From Marinihelvus fidelis (GTDB lineage Bacteria; Pseudomonadota; Gammaproteobacteria; Xanthomonadales; SZUA-36), in assembly GCF_008725655.1 (NCBI RefSeq), contig NZ_VYXP01000003.1, positions 62,001-126,000 of the forward strand: a stretch of 64,000 bases of DNA, read 5' to 3'. The notes beneath the pieces were generated by a model. It was given only the letters and a program-made list of their open reading frames with translations. It had not been told where the DNA came from and did not search any database. A program made the translations under genes and the position numbers. Of the stretch, positions 24,908 to 36,606 are shown piece after piece (position 1 is the stretch's first letter; each line of letters opens with the position of its first letter).

Positions 24908-27714
24908 CAGCCGACCCGGCGAACCTCGCCCTCACCGTCAACGTTCTCGACGCAGCGGCCGCACAGCTCCGGGTGTTCGGCATGGCTGCCGACATCCGCG
25001 CGCTGGTGCCAGCAGCGTACGCACTTGGCGTTGCCGGAGGCACTCACGGCAACCGCGACCTTGCCGCCGTCCAGCGACACGCGCTCCAGGTCGGCCGGCG
25101 CGTCGGCCAGCGGCGCCAGTTCGGCACCGGAGGTGATCAGGACGAAGCGCAGTTCGTCACCCAGCGAGGCCAGCGCGTCGTAGGCGTCGCCCTCGGCATA
25201 CACGGTGACCTCGCTGGCCAGCGAGGAACCTACGTCGCCGGCCTTGCGCAGGGCCTCGATTCCCCGGCTGACCACTTCGCGCGCGGCGATCACGTGGCGC
25301 CAGCGCTCACGGTCGTCGTCGTCGTCCAGCGTGAACAGGCCGTCGTACCAGGTGGCCAGGAACACGCTGTCCTCGCGTACGCCCGGCAGTTCCGCCCAGA
25401 TCTCGGACGCGGTGAAACTGACCACCGGCGCAATCCAGCGGACCAGCGCTTCGAGAATGTGCTGCATGGCCGTCTGCGCCGAACGGCGCGGCAGGCTGTC
25501 GCGGCCGGTGGTGTACAGGCGGTCCTTGATGATGTCCAGGTAGAACGCGCCCAGGTCGACGGCGCAGAAGTGATGCACCTTCTGGTAAATCTGCAGGAAC
25601 TCGTAGTCCTCGTAGGCCTGTTCGATCTCGGCCTGCAGCCTTGCGGCACGGTCGACCGCCCAGCGGTCCAGCGGCAGCATGTCTTCCGGCGCCAGCGCCA
25701 GGCGCGGCTCGAAGCCGTCCAGGTTGCCCAGCAGGAAGCGCGCCGTGTTGCGCGTGCGGCGATAGGCATCGGCCACGCGGTTCAGGATCTCGTTGGAGAC
25801 CGACATTTCCTGCCGGTAATCGGCCGCGGCCACCCACAGGCGCAGGATGTCCGCGCCCAGCGTGTTGATCACGTCCTGCGGCGCCACCACGTTGCCGACG
25901 GACTTGGACATCTTGCGGCCGTCGGCATCCACGGTGAAACCGTGGGTCAGTACCTGGCGGTACGGCGCCTCGCCGTGCATGGCTACCGAGGTCAACAGCG
26001 ACGAATGGAACCAGCCGCGATGCTGGTCGGAGCCTTCCAGGTACAGGTCGGCCGGCCGGCTCAGCGCCGGGTTCTCGTCCAGCACACAGCGGTGGGTGAC
26101 GCCCGAATCAAACCAGACATCCAGGATGTCCGTGACCTTCTGGTAGCGCGCGGGGTCGACACCCAGGCGCTCGAAAATATCGTCTTCGTACCAGCAGTCG
26201 ACGCCTTCGGCCTCGATCATGTCCGCGGCGGCCGCCATCAGCGCCGGGGTATCCGGGTGCAGCGCGCCATCTTTCGCGTCCACGAACAGTGTGATCGGCA
26301 CGCCCCAGGTCCGCTGGCGCGAGATGCACCAGTCCGGGCGGCCGGCAATCATGTTGTGGATGCGGTCCCTGCCCCAGCCGGGCACCCAGCGCACGGTGTC
26401 GATGGCCGCCAGCGCGTCGTCGCGCAGGCCTTCCTTCTCCATCGACACGAACCACTGCGGCGTAACCCGGAACGCGGTCGGCGACTTGTGCCGCCAGCAG
26501 TGCGGATAGCTGTGGTGGAAGGCCTCGTGGTGCAGCAGCACGCCGTTGGTCTCGAGCAGGTCGATGATGAACGCGTTGGCCTTCCAGACGAACTGCCCGC
26601 CCACCAGCGGCGTGTCCTCGCCATAGACGCCGTTCGGCCCCACCGGGTTGGTGACCGGCAGGTCGTATTCACGGCCAACCGCGAAGTCCTCCTCACCATG
26701 GCCGGGCGCCGTATGCACAGCGCCGGTACCGGCGTCGGTGGTCACGTGCTCGCCCAGTACCACGGGCACATCGCGGTCGTAGAACGGGTGGGCCAGGCGC
26801 TGGTGCTCCAGCGCGGCACCGGCCGCCTCGCCCAGGACCTGCATGTTGTCCAGGCCCACCCGCTCCGCCACGGTGGCCGCAAGGTCCGCGGCCAGCACCA
26901 GCGCCACGCGACGTCCGCGCCAGTCGCCGGCGACCAGCTGGTAGGCCAGTTCGGCATTCAGCGCCACGGCCTGGTTGGCCGGCAGCGTCCACGGCGTGGT
27001 GGTCCAGATGGGGATGCCGACATCGCCGTCGAAAGCTTCGACGCCAAAAGCGCCCAGCACAGCGGTCGGGTCGTCAGCCGTGAACAGCACGTCGATGGCC
27101 GGGGACTCACGGTCCTGGTACTCGATCTCGGCCTCGGCCAGCGCCGAACCGCAGTCGAAACACCAGTTGACCGGCTTGGCGCCCTGGGTGACGTGGCCGC
27201 GGGCGACGATCTCCGCCAGCGCGCGCACCATGTCGGCCTCGAATTTGAAATCCAGCGTCAGGTACGGGTTGTCCCAGTCGCCCAGCACGCCCAGGCGCTT
27301 GAACCCTTCGCGCTGGCGATCAACCTGCCGGGTCGCGTACTTGCGGCATTCGGCGCGGAATGTGCGCGCGTCGACCTTCTGGCCGACCTTGCCCACCTTC
27401 TTCTCCACCTGCAGTTCGATCGGCAGGCCATGACAATCCCAGCCCGGCACATACGGCGAGTGAAAGCCGGCCAGCAGGCGCGACTTGACGACGATGTCCT
27501 TCAACACCTTGTTGACCGCGTGGCCAATGTGGATGTCGCCGTTGGCGTACGGCGGTCCGTCGTGCAGGATCCACGTCGGACGATCGGCGGTGGCGGCCTG
27601 GATGCGCTCGTACAGGCCCGCCTGCTGCTCCAGCATCTTCGGCTCGCGCTGCGCCAGGTTGGCCTTCATCGGGAACGCCGTGCGCGGTAGGTTGATCGTC
27701 GCTTTGTAATCCAT
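24907..27714 (-). CDS. ileS: Isoleucyl-tRNA synthetase
   Basis: Charges tRNA-Ile. It has 935 residues from ATG 27714. The HIGH motif is in [16 protein letters not shown] in [10 protein letters not shown], the editing domain lies between, and the C-terminal zinc finger shows as CVRCWHQ with [24 protein letters not shown] is the usual bacterial N-terminus. The first start possible, at 27768, would extend into ribF. It sits 4 bases from the ribF stop. Confidence 0.97.
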   Translation of the reverse strand: MDYKATINLPRTAFPMKANLAQREPKMLEQQAGLYERIQAATADRPTWILHDGPPYANGDIHIGHAVNKVLKDIVVKSRLLAGFHSPYVPGWDCHGLPIELQVEKKVGKVGQKVDARTFRAECRKYATRQVDRQREGFKRLGVLGDWDNPYLTLDFKFEADMVRALAEIVARGHVTQGAKPVNWCFDCGSALAEAEIEYQDRESPAIDVLFTADDPTAVLGAFGVEAFDGDVGIPIWTTTPWTLPANQAVALNAELAYQLVAGDWRGRRVALVLAADLAATVAERVGLDNMQVLGEAAGAALEHQRLAHPFYDRDVPVVLGEHVTTDAGTGAVHTAPGHGEEDFAVGREYDLPVTNPVGPNGVYGEDTPLVGGQFVWKANAFIIDLLETNGVLLHHEAFHHSYPHCWRHKSPTAFRVTPQWFVSMEKEGLRDDALAAIDTVRWVPGWGRDRIHNMIAGRPDWCISRQRTWGVPITLFVDAKDGALHPDTPALMAAAADMIEAEGVDCWYEDDIFERLGVDPARYQKVTDILDVWFDSGVTHRCVLDENPALSRPADLYLEGSDQHRGWFHSSLLTSVAMHGEAPYRQVLTHGFTVDADGRKMSKSVGNVVAPQDVINTLGADILRLWVAAADYRQEMSVSNEILNRVADAYRRTRNTARFLLGNLDGFEPRLALAPEDMLPLDRWAVDRAARLQAEIEQAYEDYEFLQIYQKVHHFCAVDLGAFYLDIIKDRLYTTGRDSLPRRSAQTAMQHILEALVRWIAPVVSFTASEIWAELPGVREDSVFLATWYDGLFTLDDDDDRERWRHVIAAREVVSRGIEALRKAGDVGSSLASEVTVYAEGDAYDALASLGDELRFVLITSGAELAPLADAPADLERVSLDGGKVAVAVSASGNAKCVRCWHQRADVGSHAEHPELCGRCVENVDGEGEVRRVG

Positions 27715-27718
27715 CGTC

Positions 27719-28681
27719 TCAGTCTTCCGGGGTCGCCGCCGCCAGGATGGCGCGCGCCCTGTCTTCATCGTTGTTCATCTGCGCCGTCAACGCGGCCAGG
27801 TCATCAAAATTCCGTTCTTCGCGGATCCATTCCACGAAACGTGTCTCCAGGCGCTGCCCGTAGAGGTCACCGTCGAAATCAAACAGGTGCACCTCCAGCA
27901 GCGCCTCGCCACCACCCACCGCCGGCCGGTGGCCCAGGCTCGCGACGCCGGGCCGCCACGGACCGCCAGCAACGCGCGCGTGGACGGCGTAAATACCCGC
28001 CAGTGGGCTGCCGCCGCGGGGCGGCCGCACATTGGCGGTCGGGTAGCCCAGCTTGCGGCCCAGTTGCCGGCCGCGAATGACGCGACCACACAGCGTGTAC
28101 CGACGCCCCAGCGCGGCTGCGGCCTGGTCGAACCGGCCCGCGGTCAACGCGGCGCGGACGACGGTGCTCGACACGGTCTGGCCGTCGACCTGTACCGGCG
28201 CCAGTGCCTCGACGCCAAAACCGTGCGCCCGGCCCAGTTCACGCAGGCGATCGAAATCGCCTTCACGGCCGCAGCCGAAGCGGAAGTCATGGCCGATCAC
28301 CACGTGGGTGGCGGCCAGGCCCTGCACCAGCACCCGGGTGACAAAATCATCCGCGCCCAGCGCGGCCGATCGACCATTAAAACGCATCACCCAGGCCAGG
28401 TCCACGCCCGCGGACTGCAGCAGCGCCAGCTTCTGCGCGGGGCCGGCCAGGCGCGGCGGCGCCGTGTCCGGGCTGAACCACGCACGTGGCAGCGGCTCGA
28501 AGGTCACCACCGCCACCCGGCCGCTTTCACCGGCCACCTGTCGGCAACGGCGGATCAGCGCCTGGTGCCCCAGGTGGACGCCGTCAAAGTTGCCGATGGT
28601 GACGACCGTCGGGCCGTCGGGCCCGGGGTCGGGCGGGTCCCGGAAGAAGCGCATACTGTGGGTGTCCCGCTGGGTTTCCAA
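27719..28681 (-). CDS. ribF: Bifunctional riboflavin kinase/FAD synthetase RibF
   Basis: Makes FMN from riboflavin, then FAD. In 320 residues the N-terminal nucleotidyltransferase domain shows [16 protein letters not shown] and [12 protein letters not shown]. The C-terminal kinase domain shows [20 protein letters not shown]. The ATG at 28654 (MRFFRDP) is an alternative start. Order murJ-ribF-ileS matches other gammaproteobacteria. Confidence 0.95.
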   Translation of the reverse strand: METQRDTHSMRFFRDPPDPGPDGPTVVTIGNFDGVHLGHQALIRRCRQVAGESGRVAVVTFEPLPRAWFSPDTAPPRLAGPAQKLALLQSAGVDLAWVMRFNGRSAALGADDFVTRVLVQGLAATHVVIGHDFRFGCGREGDFDRLRELGRAHGFGVEALAPVQVDGQTVSSTVVRAALTAGRFDQAAAALGRRYTLCGRVIRGRQLGRKLGYPTANVRPPRGGSPLAGIYAVHARVAGGPWRPGVASLGHRPAVGGGEALLEVHLFDFDGDLYGQRLETRFVEWIREERNFDDLAALTAQMNNDEDRARAILAAATPED

Positions 28682-28704
28682 GGTTGCGGATTATAGCAAT
28701 GTCG

Positions 28705-30264
28705 TCAATGGCTGCCGCGGCTGAAATGCCCGGGCCGCAGGCCGCAGGCCAGGGCCGCAAGCCCATAGGCCGCGGCACCGGCCAGGATCACCCACGCCAG
28801 CTGTCCGGCCCGCGCCGGCGCCTTCAACGTGGCCCAGCTGTCCACCGGCGGCGCCAGCCAGGCCAGCACGGCGACCATCGCCGCGCAGGCGAGCACCACG
28901 CCCAGCAACACGCGCGTCCAGCCCGGCACCGGCGTGTACACCCCGGCCCGGCGCAGGCCGCGGAACAGCAGGCTGGCGTTCAGTACCGCCGAGGCCGAAC
29001 TGGCCGCCGCCAGGCCGGCATGCGGGCCGACGAACCCCCACCACAGCAAGCCGCCGACGAAGGCCAGGTTGAGCACCACGTTTACGCCCATGGACAGCAG
29101 GCTGTAACGCACCGGCGTGCGGGTGTCCTGGCGCGCGTAAAAACCGGGCGCAAGTACCTTTACGGCGATGAAGGCCGGCAGGCCCACGGAATAGGCCACC
29201 AGGCTGATCCTCGCCATGCCGACGTCCTCGGCACTGAACGCGCCATACTGGAACAGCGTCGACAGGATCGGCCCCGCCAGCACCACCAGACCCACCGCCG
29301 CCGGCAGCGTGATCAGCATGGCCAGCCGCAGGGCCCAGTCCAGCGTGTCAGAAAACGCCTCGGCGCTCCTGGCCGCGTGCTTGCGTGACAGGTTGGGCAG
29401 GATCACGGTGGCCAGCGCCACGCCGAACACCCCCAGCGGAAACTCCAGCAGGCGATCCGAGTAGTACAGCCAGGACACGCTGCCGGTGACCAGGAAGGTG
29501 GCGATCACGCTGTCGATAAGCAGGTTTACCTGCGCGGCGGACGAGCCGATCAGCGTGGGCACCATCAGCTTCAGCACCCGGGTCACGCCCGGCTGGCCCC
29601 AGCCCCAGCGCGGCCGCGGCAGCAAGCCCAGGCGCATCAGCGCCGGCACCTGGAACAGCAACTGCAGCACGCCCGCCAGCAACACACCCCAGGCCAGCGC
29701 CATCACCGGCACGGCCAGGTGCCCGGACAGGAACACGGCGCAGCCAATCAGCGACAGGTTCAGCAAAATGGGCGTCAGCGCCGGCACCAGGAAGCGCTCG
29801 AAGCTGTTCAGGATGCCGCCCGCCAGTGCCACCAGCGACACCAGCAGGATGTATGGGAAGGTGATGCGCAGCATGTCCGCCGACAGCGCGAACTCGGGCC
29901 GGCCCTCCAGCCACCAGCCCGGCGCGAACAGCCCCAGCACCAGCGGCGCCGCCAGCACGCCGATGGCTGTGAGCACGACCAGGAACGACGCCAGCGCGCC
30001 GGTGACGTTGTCGATAAAGCGCTTCAGCTGGCGGCGGTCGCCCTGCTCTCTCAGTTCGGACAGCACCGGCACGAAGGCCAGCGAAAACGAGCCCTCGGCA
30101 AACAGCCGGCGCATGAAATTGGGAATCTTGAAGGCGAGAAAAAACGCGTCGGTCTCGCCGCTGGCGCCAAACCACCGGGCCAGCACCACGTCGCGCAGGA
30201 AACCCAGTATTCGCGAGGCGATGGTCGCGCCCCCGACCGTGGCGGTCGATCTGAGCAATTTCAA
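28705..30264 (-). CDS. murJ: Lipid II flippase MurJ
   Basis: Moves lipid II across the inner membrane for peptidoglycan synthesis. It has 519 residues and about 14 membrane helices. The N-terminal RILGFLRDVVLARWFGASG with the conserved Arg, the FFLAFKIPNFMRRLFAEGSF motif, and AFYARQDTRTPV-like segment (GFYARQDTRTPVRYS) are the family marks. It is divergent from rpsT, with the rpsT promoter in between. Confidence 0.96.
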   Translation of the reverse strand: MKLLRSTATVGGATIASRILGFLRDVVLARWFGASGETDAFFLAFKIPNFMRRLFAEGSFSLAFVPVLSELREQGDRRQLKRFIDNVTGALASFLVVLTAIGVLAAPLVLGLFAPGWWLEGRPEFALSADMLRITFPYILLVSLVALAGGILNSFERFLVPALTPILLNLSLIGCAVFLSGHLAVPVMALAWGVLLAGVLQLLFQVPALMRLGLLPRPRWGWGQPGVTRVLKLMVPTLIGSSAAQVNLLIDSVIATFLVTGSVSWLYYSDRLLEFPLGVFGVALATVILPNLSRKHAARSAEAFSDTLDWALRLAMLITLPAAVGLVVLAGPILSTLFQYGAFSAEDVGMARISLVAYSVGLPAFIAVKVLAPGFYARQDTRTPVRYSLLSMGVNVVLNLAFVGGLLWWGFVGPHAGLAAASSASAVLNASLLFRGLRRAGVYTPVPGWTRVLLGVVLACAAMVAVLAWLAPPVDSWATLKAPARAGQLAWVILAGAAAYGLAALACGLRPGHFSRGSH

Positions 30265-30309
30265 ACGGTTAGGACCCCATGGTTATTTTGGCCGCGGACA
30301 CAAAAAAGT

Positions 30310-30338
30310 TTGACCTCGCGCGTAAAAACCGTGATAAT
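30310..30338 (+). promoter_or_regulatory. rpsT promoter
   Basis: TTGACC (30310-30315), a 17-base spacer and GATAAT (30333-30338), with TG just before the -10 box. The start of transcription would be near 30345, leaving a leader of about 30 bases before the TTG start at 30378. Confidence 0.8.
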
Positions 30339-30377
30339 TCGCGGCTTGATTTTTACACCTGAATTCTGGAGACCACC

Positions 30378-30638
30378 TTGGCTAACAGTCTATCAGCACG
30401 CAAACGTGCACGTCAGGCCGAGAAGCATCGCCTGCGGAACGCCAGCCAGCGCTCCGCCATGCGTACGGCCATGAAGAAAGTTAACGCGGCCATCGAAGCT
30501 GGCGACAAGGCAGCAGCCGAGACGGCTTACAAATCCGCTGTGCCCGCTATCGACAAGGGCGTCAGCAAAGGCCTGATTCATAAGAACAAGGCCGCGCGTC
30601 ACAAGTCACGCCTGAACGCCCAGATCCGGGCGCTCTGA
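30378..30638 (+). CDS. rpsT: 30S ribosomal protein S20
   Basis: An 86-residue S20, with the family N-terminus [20 protein letters not shown] and the lysine-rich helix near [16 protein letters not shown]. It starts with TTG at 30378, preceded by CTGGAG 7 bases upstream. E. coli rpsT also uses UUG, which is linked to its autoregulation, so this may be a conserved control point. A strong terminator follows. Confidence 0.97.
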   Translation: MANSLSARKRARQAEKHRLRNASQRSAMRTAMKKVNAAIEAGDKAAAETAYKSAVPAIDKGVSKGLIHKNKAARHKSRLNAQIRAL

Positions 30639-30686
30639 GCGCTGCCGGGCGCCCGCCCGATTAACGCTTAAGAAGAAGAATAAGGG

Positions 30687-30713
30687 AAAGCCCCGCCGTG
30701 AGCGGGGCTTTTT
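30687..30713 (+). terminator. Rho-independent terminator after rpsT
   Basis: AAGCCCCGC and GCGGGGCTT form a 9-bp stem around a 5-base loop, ending in a run of T. It is 50 bases after the rpsT stop. Confidence 0.92.
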
Positions 30714-30739
30714 CGTGGCTTTTTGGTGACGTGTTTCGG

Positions 30740-30788
30740 GTGACGCGTGACGCGTGACGCGTGACGCGTGACGCGTGACGCGTGACGC
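30740..30788. repeat. Tandem heptanucleotide repeat, seven copies of GTGACGC
   Basis: Seven exact copies of GTGACGC fill 30740-30788. Each junction between copies makes the palindrome ACGCGT. It stands between the ends of the convergent genes rpsT and obgE, after the rpsT terminator. Confidence 0.97.
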
Positions 30789-30796
30789 GACAGAGC

Positions 30797-31915
30797 TTAC
30801 TCGTCGGAGAAGAGGTCATCGCTGAAACCGGGGCCTTGGTCCGCGTTGGAGGCCTGGGCGGCTTCTGCTTCGGCTTCGGCCTGGGCCCGGGCCTGGGCTT
30901 CGTCTTCGGCGATCTGCTCTAGGGTCACCATCACGCGCTGCACCAGGTCGCGGGTGCCGTGGCCGGTGGCCGATGAGATCACGGCCCACTCACCGCTGTA
31001 GTCGAGTTCTTCCATCACGAATTTCGCCAACTCTTCGGCCTCGCCCTCCGGCAGCAGGTCGGCCTTGCTGAAGACCAGCCAGCGCGGCTTGTCGGCCAGC
31101 GTGTCGTCGTAGCGCTGCAGTTCTTTTTCCAGTTCACGCACCGATTCGGCCGGGTCCTTCTGGTCCATCGGCGCCAGGTCAACCAGGTGCAGCAGCAGGC
31201 GGGTGCGACCCAGGTGCTTGAGGAACTGGATGCCCAGGCCGGCGCCGTCGGCGGCGCCCTCGATCAGGCCGGGGATGTCAGCAATGACGAAGTTCTGGTC
31301 AACACCAATCGACACCACGCCCAGGTTCGGGTGCAGCGTGGTGAAGGGGTAATCCGCCACCTTGGGCCGCGCGGCGGAGACCGCGCTGATCAGCGATGAC
31401 TTGCCGGCATTGGGAAAGCCCAGCAGACCGACATCGGCCAGCACCTTCAGCTCCAGGTGCAGGTCGCGCGCCTCGCCGGCTGAGCCCGGCACGGTCTTGC
31501 GCGGCGCGCGGTTGGTCGAACTCTTGAAGTGCACGTTGCCCAGGCCGCCCTGCCCGCCCTTGGCCACCACCAGCGTTTGCTCGTGGTCAGTGACTTCGCC
31601 CAGCACCGCTTCGGCCTCGACATCGGTCACCACGGTGCCCAACGGCACCTTGATCACCAGGTCTTCACCACTCTTGCCGGTCATCTGCCGGCCGCTGCCG
31701 CCCTCACCCTTCTGGGCCCTGAACAGGCGTTTATGGCGGAAGTCCACCAGCGTGTTCAGCCCCGAATCACCCAGCAGGATGACGCTGCCGCCACGGCCGC
31801 CATCGCCGCCGTCGGGGCCGCCGAATTGCACGTACTTCTCACGCCGGAACGAGGCGGAGCCATCGCCGCCCTTGCCGGCTTCGACCCTGATGGTGGCTTC
31901 GTCTACAAACTTCAT
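30797..31915 (-). CDS. obgE: Obg-family GTPase ObgE/CgtA
   Basis: GTPase tied to late 50S ribosome assembly and stress control. It has 372 residues. The glycine-rich Obg fold covers about 1-157, then the G domain: G1 GFPNAGKSS, G3 DIPGLIEGA, and the SKADLL G4 variant. The acidic, Ala-Glu-rich C-terminal tail ends FSDDLFSDE. It usually follows rpmA directly; here the GxxExxY gene intervenes. Confidence 0.96.
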   Translation of the reverse strand: MKFVDEATIRVEAGKGGDGSASFRREKYVQFGGPDGGDGGRGGSVILLGDSGLNTLVDFRHKRLFRAQKGEGGSGRQMTGKSGEDLVIKVPLGTVVTDVEAEAVLGEVTDHEQTLVVAKGGQGGLGNVHFKSSTNRAPRKTVPGSAGEARDLHLELKVLADVGLLGFPNAGKSSLISAVSAARPKVADYPFTTLHPNLGVVSIGVDQNFVIADIPGLIEGAADGAGLGIQFLKHLGRTRLLLHLVDLAPMDQKDPAESVRELEKELQRYDDTLADKPRWLVFSKADLLPEGEAEELAKFVMEELDYSGEWAVISSATGHGTRDLVQRVMVTLEQIAEDEAQARAQAEAEAEAAQASNADQGPGFSDDLFSDE

Positions 31916-31944
31916 GGTGAATGTCCTACAGAAATTAACGGCGT

Positions 31945-31973
31945 ATTGTAGTGGAGAGCGTGTCGCGGTTTAA
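31945..31973 (-). promoter_or_regulatory. Probable obgE promoter
   Basis: On the minus strand TTAAAC (31968-31973), a 17-base spacer and TACAAT (31945-31950), about 30 bases before the obgE start. A promoter of its own makes sense, since an inserted gene and a terminator separate obgE from rpmA. Confidence 0.55.
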
Positions 31974-31985
31974 CGCAAATTACGC
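31974..31985 (+). repeat. Left copy of the CGC-N6 periodic repeat
   Basis: CGCAAATTACGC, with CGC at 31974 and 31983, 9 bases apart. It matches CGCAAATGACGC at 32453-32464, at the other end of the GxxExxY gene, with one mismatch and in the same orientation. Confidence 0.6.
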
Positions 31986-31992
31986 TAATTAA

Positions 31993-32484
31993 ATGAGTTT
32001 TGCGAAAAAAATGGGCGGGACGCACAACACCACCAGGCTTTCCTACAACGTGATCGGAGCGGCAATGGCCGTTCACCGAGCGCTGGGCTGCGGCTTCCTG
32101 GAGTCGGTCTATGAGCACGCACTGGTGACGGAACTGCGCCACCGCGGCATCACCCATGCCCGGCAGACCTCGATGACCGTCCGCTACCGCGGCGAACTGG
32201 TCGGACGGTTCCGCGCCGACCTGGTGGCCGACAACCGCCTGGTCATCGAACTGAAGGCCGCCGCGGCCATCTCACCGGCCTGCCAGGCCCAGCTTCTCAA
32301 CTACCTGCGCGCCGCCGAGATGCCGGTGGGGCTGATCCTCAACTTCGGCACACCTACGCTGCAGATCAAGCGCCTGGCCAATAGCGTGGGTCCAATCGCG
32401 ACTAACGGGGCCGGGATCCGCTCGGAGATGTCGTCAAAGGCACCGCAGATTGCGCAAATGACGCAAAGGGCGCGAAATGAGTGA
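31993..32484 (+). CDS. GxxExxY-family protein
   Basis: A 163-residue protein. The name-giving motif is GCGFLESVYEHAL (about residues 32-44). A PD-(D/E)xK nuclease-like core, RFRADLVADNRLVIELKAA with Asp, Glu and Lys, follows. LLNYLRAAEMPVGLILNFG and LQIKRLANSV close the conserved part; the last 30 residues are coded partly by a 9-nt repeat. The family's function is unknown; the nuclease-like core is my inference. No Shine-Dalgarno is seen. It is inserted on the opposite strand between rpmA and obgE. Confidence 0.85.
   Translation: MSFAKKMGGTHNTTRLSYNVIGAAMAVHRALGCGFLESVYEHALVTELRHRGITHARQTSMTVRYRGELVGRFRADLVADNRLVIELKAAAAISPACQAQLLNYLRAAEMPVGLILNFGTPTLQIKRLANSVGPIATNGAGIRSEMSSKAPQIAQMTQRARNE
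32443..32480 (+). repeat. CGC-N6 periodic repeat, copy A
   Basis: CGC occurs at 32444, 32453, 32462 and 32471, exactly 9 bases apart, with A-rich hexamers between. It encodes the last residues of the GxxExxY protein. It matches the reverse complement of 32644-32681 at about 31 of 38 positions. Confidence 0.8.
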
Positions 32485-32643
32485 GGGTGGCGCCCCGGCG
32501 CTGCACGGGCACCGCACAAAACATGCCCCTTTCAGCACCCAACACGCCCCACCAAACCCATGCCCCGAAAACCCAGGCCAACCCAAGCCAGCGCCGCCCC
32601 GTACAGGCGGCATCGCCACCGAAACGCAAGGCCCAACCCTGAC

Positions 32644-32681
32644 TTTTTTTGCGTCCTTTGCGCAATTTGCGAAATCTGCGG
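32644..32681 (-). repeat. CGC-N6 periodic repeat, copy B (inverted)
   Basis: On the plus strand GCG occurs at 32651, 32660, 32669 and 32678, 9 bases apart. It is inverted relative to copy A, with about 163 bases between them, so a long hairpin is possible. Confidence 0.8.
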
Positions 32682-32737
32682 AAAAAAAACCCCAACCCCG
32701 CTACCCTCCACAACCAACGCTGCCAACCGTCCACCCA

Positions 32738-32763
32738 CAAAAAACCCCGCTAAAGAGCGGGGC
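32738..32763 (-). terminator. Rho-independent terminator of rplU-rpmA
   Basis: On the minus strand CCCCGCT, a 4-base loop, AGCGGGG and then a T run (the A run at 32738-32744 on the plus strand). It lies 32 bases after the rpmA stop. Confidence 0.88.
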
Positions 32764-32795
32764 TTTTCGCAAATCTACCGTGTCGGTCCAGGCAA

Positions 32796-33059
32796 TTAAC
32801 CCTCGACCGGCTCCACGCTGACGTACTTGCGCTTGGGCAGACCCTTGTCTTCGAACTTGACCTTACCGTCCACCAGGGCGAACAGGGTGTGGTCACGGCC
32901 AACACCGACGTTGTCACCGGCCTTGAAGCGGGTGCCGCGCTGGCGCACAACGATGTTGCCGGCCAGGACGTTTTCGCCACCGTACTTCTTGACGCCGAGG
33001 AACTTAGGATTCGAATCGCGGCCGTTGCGTGTAGAACCGCCTGCTTTCTTATGTGCCAT
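32796..33059 (-). CDS. rpmA: 50S ribosomal protein L27
   Basis: An 87-residue L27 with the usual start [20 protein letters not shown] and the [18 protein letters not shown] segment. It has no N-terminal extension needing a processing protease. It starts 3 bases after rplU ends, so the two are one transcript ending at the terminator described. Confidence 0.98.
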   Translation of the reverse strand: MAHKKAGGSTRNGRDSNPKFLGVKKYGGENVLAGNIVVRQRGTRFKAGDNVGVGRDHTLFALVDGKVKFEDKGLPKRKYVSVEPVEG

Positions 33060-33062
33060 GGA

Positions 33063-33563
33063 TCAATCCTCCGTCTTTTCGGCAGACTCGGCCTTCTTGG
33101 CCGCAGTCTTCTTGGCTGCCGTTTTCTTCGGCGCAGCTTTCTTGGCTGCGGCCTTCTTCGGAGCCGCCTTCTTGGCTTCGGCGGTTTCGCCGTCAGCCTT
33201 CTTGGCAGCCGCCTTCTTCGGCGCGGCCTTCTTGGCCGGCTTGGCGTCGCCCGCACCTTCAATACCGGTGATTTCCAGCGCCGTGTAGTACTGGCGATGG
33301 CCGGCGCGCTTCAGCTGGTGCTTGCGGCGCTTAAACTTGATGATCTTGACCTTGTCGCCACGGCCGTGCTCGACCACTTTGGCCAGCACTTTGCCGCCGT
33401 CGACCAGCGGGGAACCGACGGTGACGTCTTCACCTTCACCGACCAGCAGAACCTGGTCAAGCTCGACGGTCGCGCCTTTCTCGGCCTCGATCTTCTCTAC
33501 CTTGATAATGTCGCCGGTGGTCGCACGGTACTGCTTGCCACCGGTTGAAAATACTGCGTACAT
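33063..33563 (-). CDS. rplU: 50S ribosomal protein L21 with lysine/alanine-rich C-terminal extension
   Basis: The first 103 residues are a normal L21 ([18 protein letters not shown], and [17 protein letters not shown]). Residues 104-166 are a low-complexity tail of [11 protein letters not shown] repeats like those of histone H1-like proteins. L21 normally ends near residue 103, so the protein is about 60% longer. The tail is in frame and coded by GC-rich repeats. It would carry strong positive charge and could bind RNA or DNA. Confidence 0.96.
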   Translation of the reverse strand: MYAVFSTGGKQYRATTGDIIKVEKIEAEKGATVELDQVLLVGEGEDVTVGSPLVDGGKVLAKVVEHGRGDKVKIIKFKRRKHQLKRAGHRQYYTALEITGIEGAGDAKPAKKAAPKKAAAKKADGETAEAKKAAPKKAAAKKAAPKKTAAKKTAAKKAESAEKTED

Positions 33564-33607
33564 GGAAACCGCTCCCGTCTGGAAAAGGGGCCTACAAAAG
33601 GGCGGGA

Positions 33608-33636
33608 ATGTTAGCGGTTTTCCCCTGACGGGTCAA
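33608..33636 (-). promoter_or_regulatory. rplU-rpmA promoter
   Basis: On the minus strand TTGACC (33631-33636), a 17-base spacer and TAACAT (33608-33613). It lies about 45 bases before the rplU start. Confidence 0.75.
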
Positions 33637-33671
33637 CCGTTTGTGCACTCGAAATCAAACACGGTGTGATT

Positions 33672-33701
33672 TTGCCCCGTGCTTGACGAGGGGCGTATGA
33701 T
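33672..33701 (+). promoter_or_regulatory. Possible uvrA promoter
   Basis: TTGCCC (33672-33677), an 18-base spacer and TATGAT (33696-33701), 30 bases before the uvrA start. No LexA-type CTGT-N8-ACAG box was seen in the gap. Confidence 0.5.
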
Positions 33702-33730
33702 AACCGGTTTAACTCGACATTTTCCCATCC

Positions 33731-36580
<2,850 letters not shown>

Positions 36581-36606
36581 CCGGCCCGCCGGCGCGACAC
36601 GAGCGC

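Larger units (their letters stand above)
32485..32795. other. Gene-free stretch between the GxxExxY gene and rpmA
   Basis: It holds copy B of the periodic repeat and the rplU-rpmA terminator. The first 160 bases are C-rich on the plus strand, with few T, and show no credible gene, promoter or RNA fold that I can defend. Confidence 0.6.

Noticed and set aside
24733-27690. A 985-residue open frame on the plus strand
   Set aside because: It is the antisense shadow of ileS, an effect of high GC; its product has no recognisable domain and low-complexity His/Gln/Arg content.
30740-30788. Tandem repeat considered as a CRISPR array
   Set aside because: The units are 7 bases with no spacers and no cas genes nearby.
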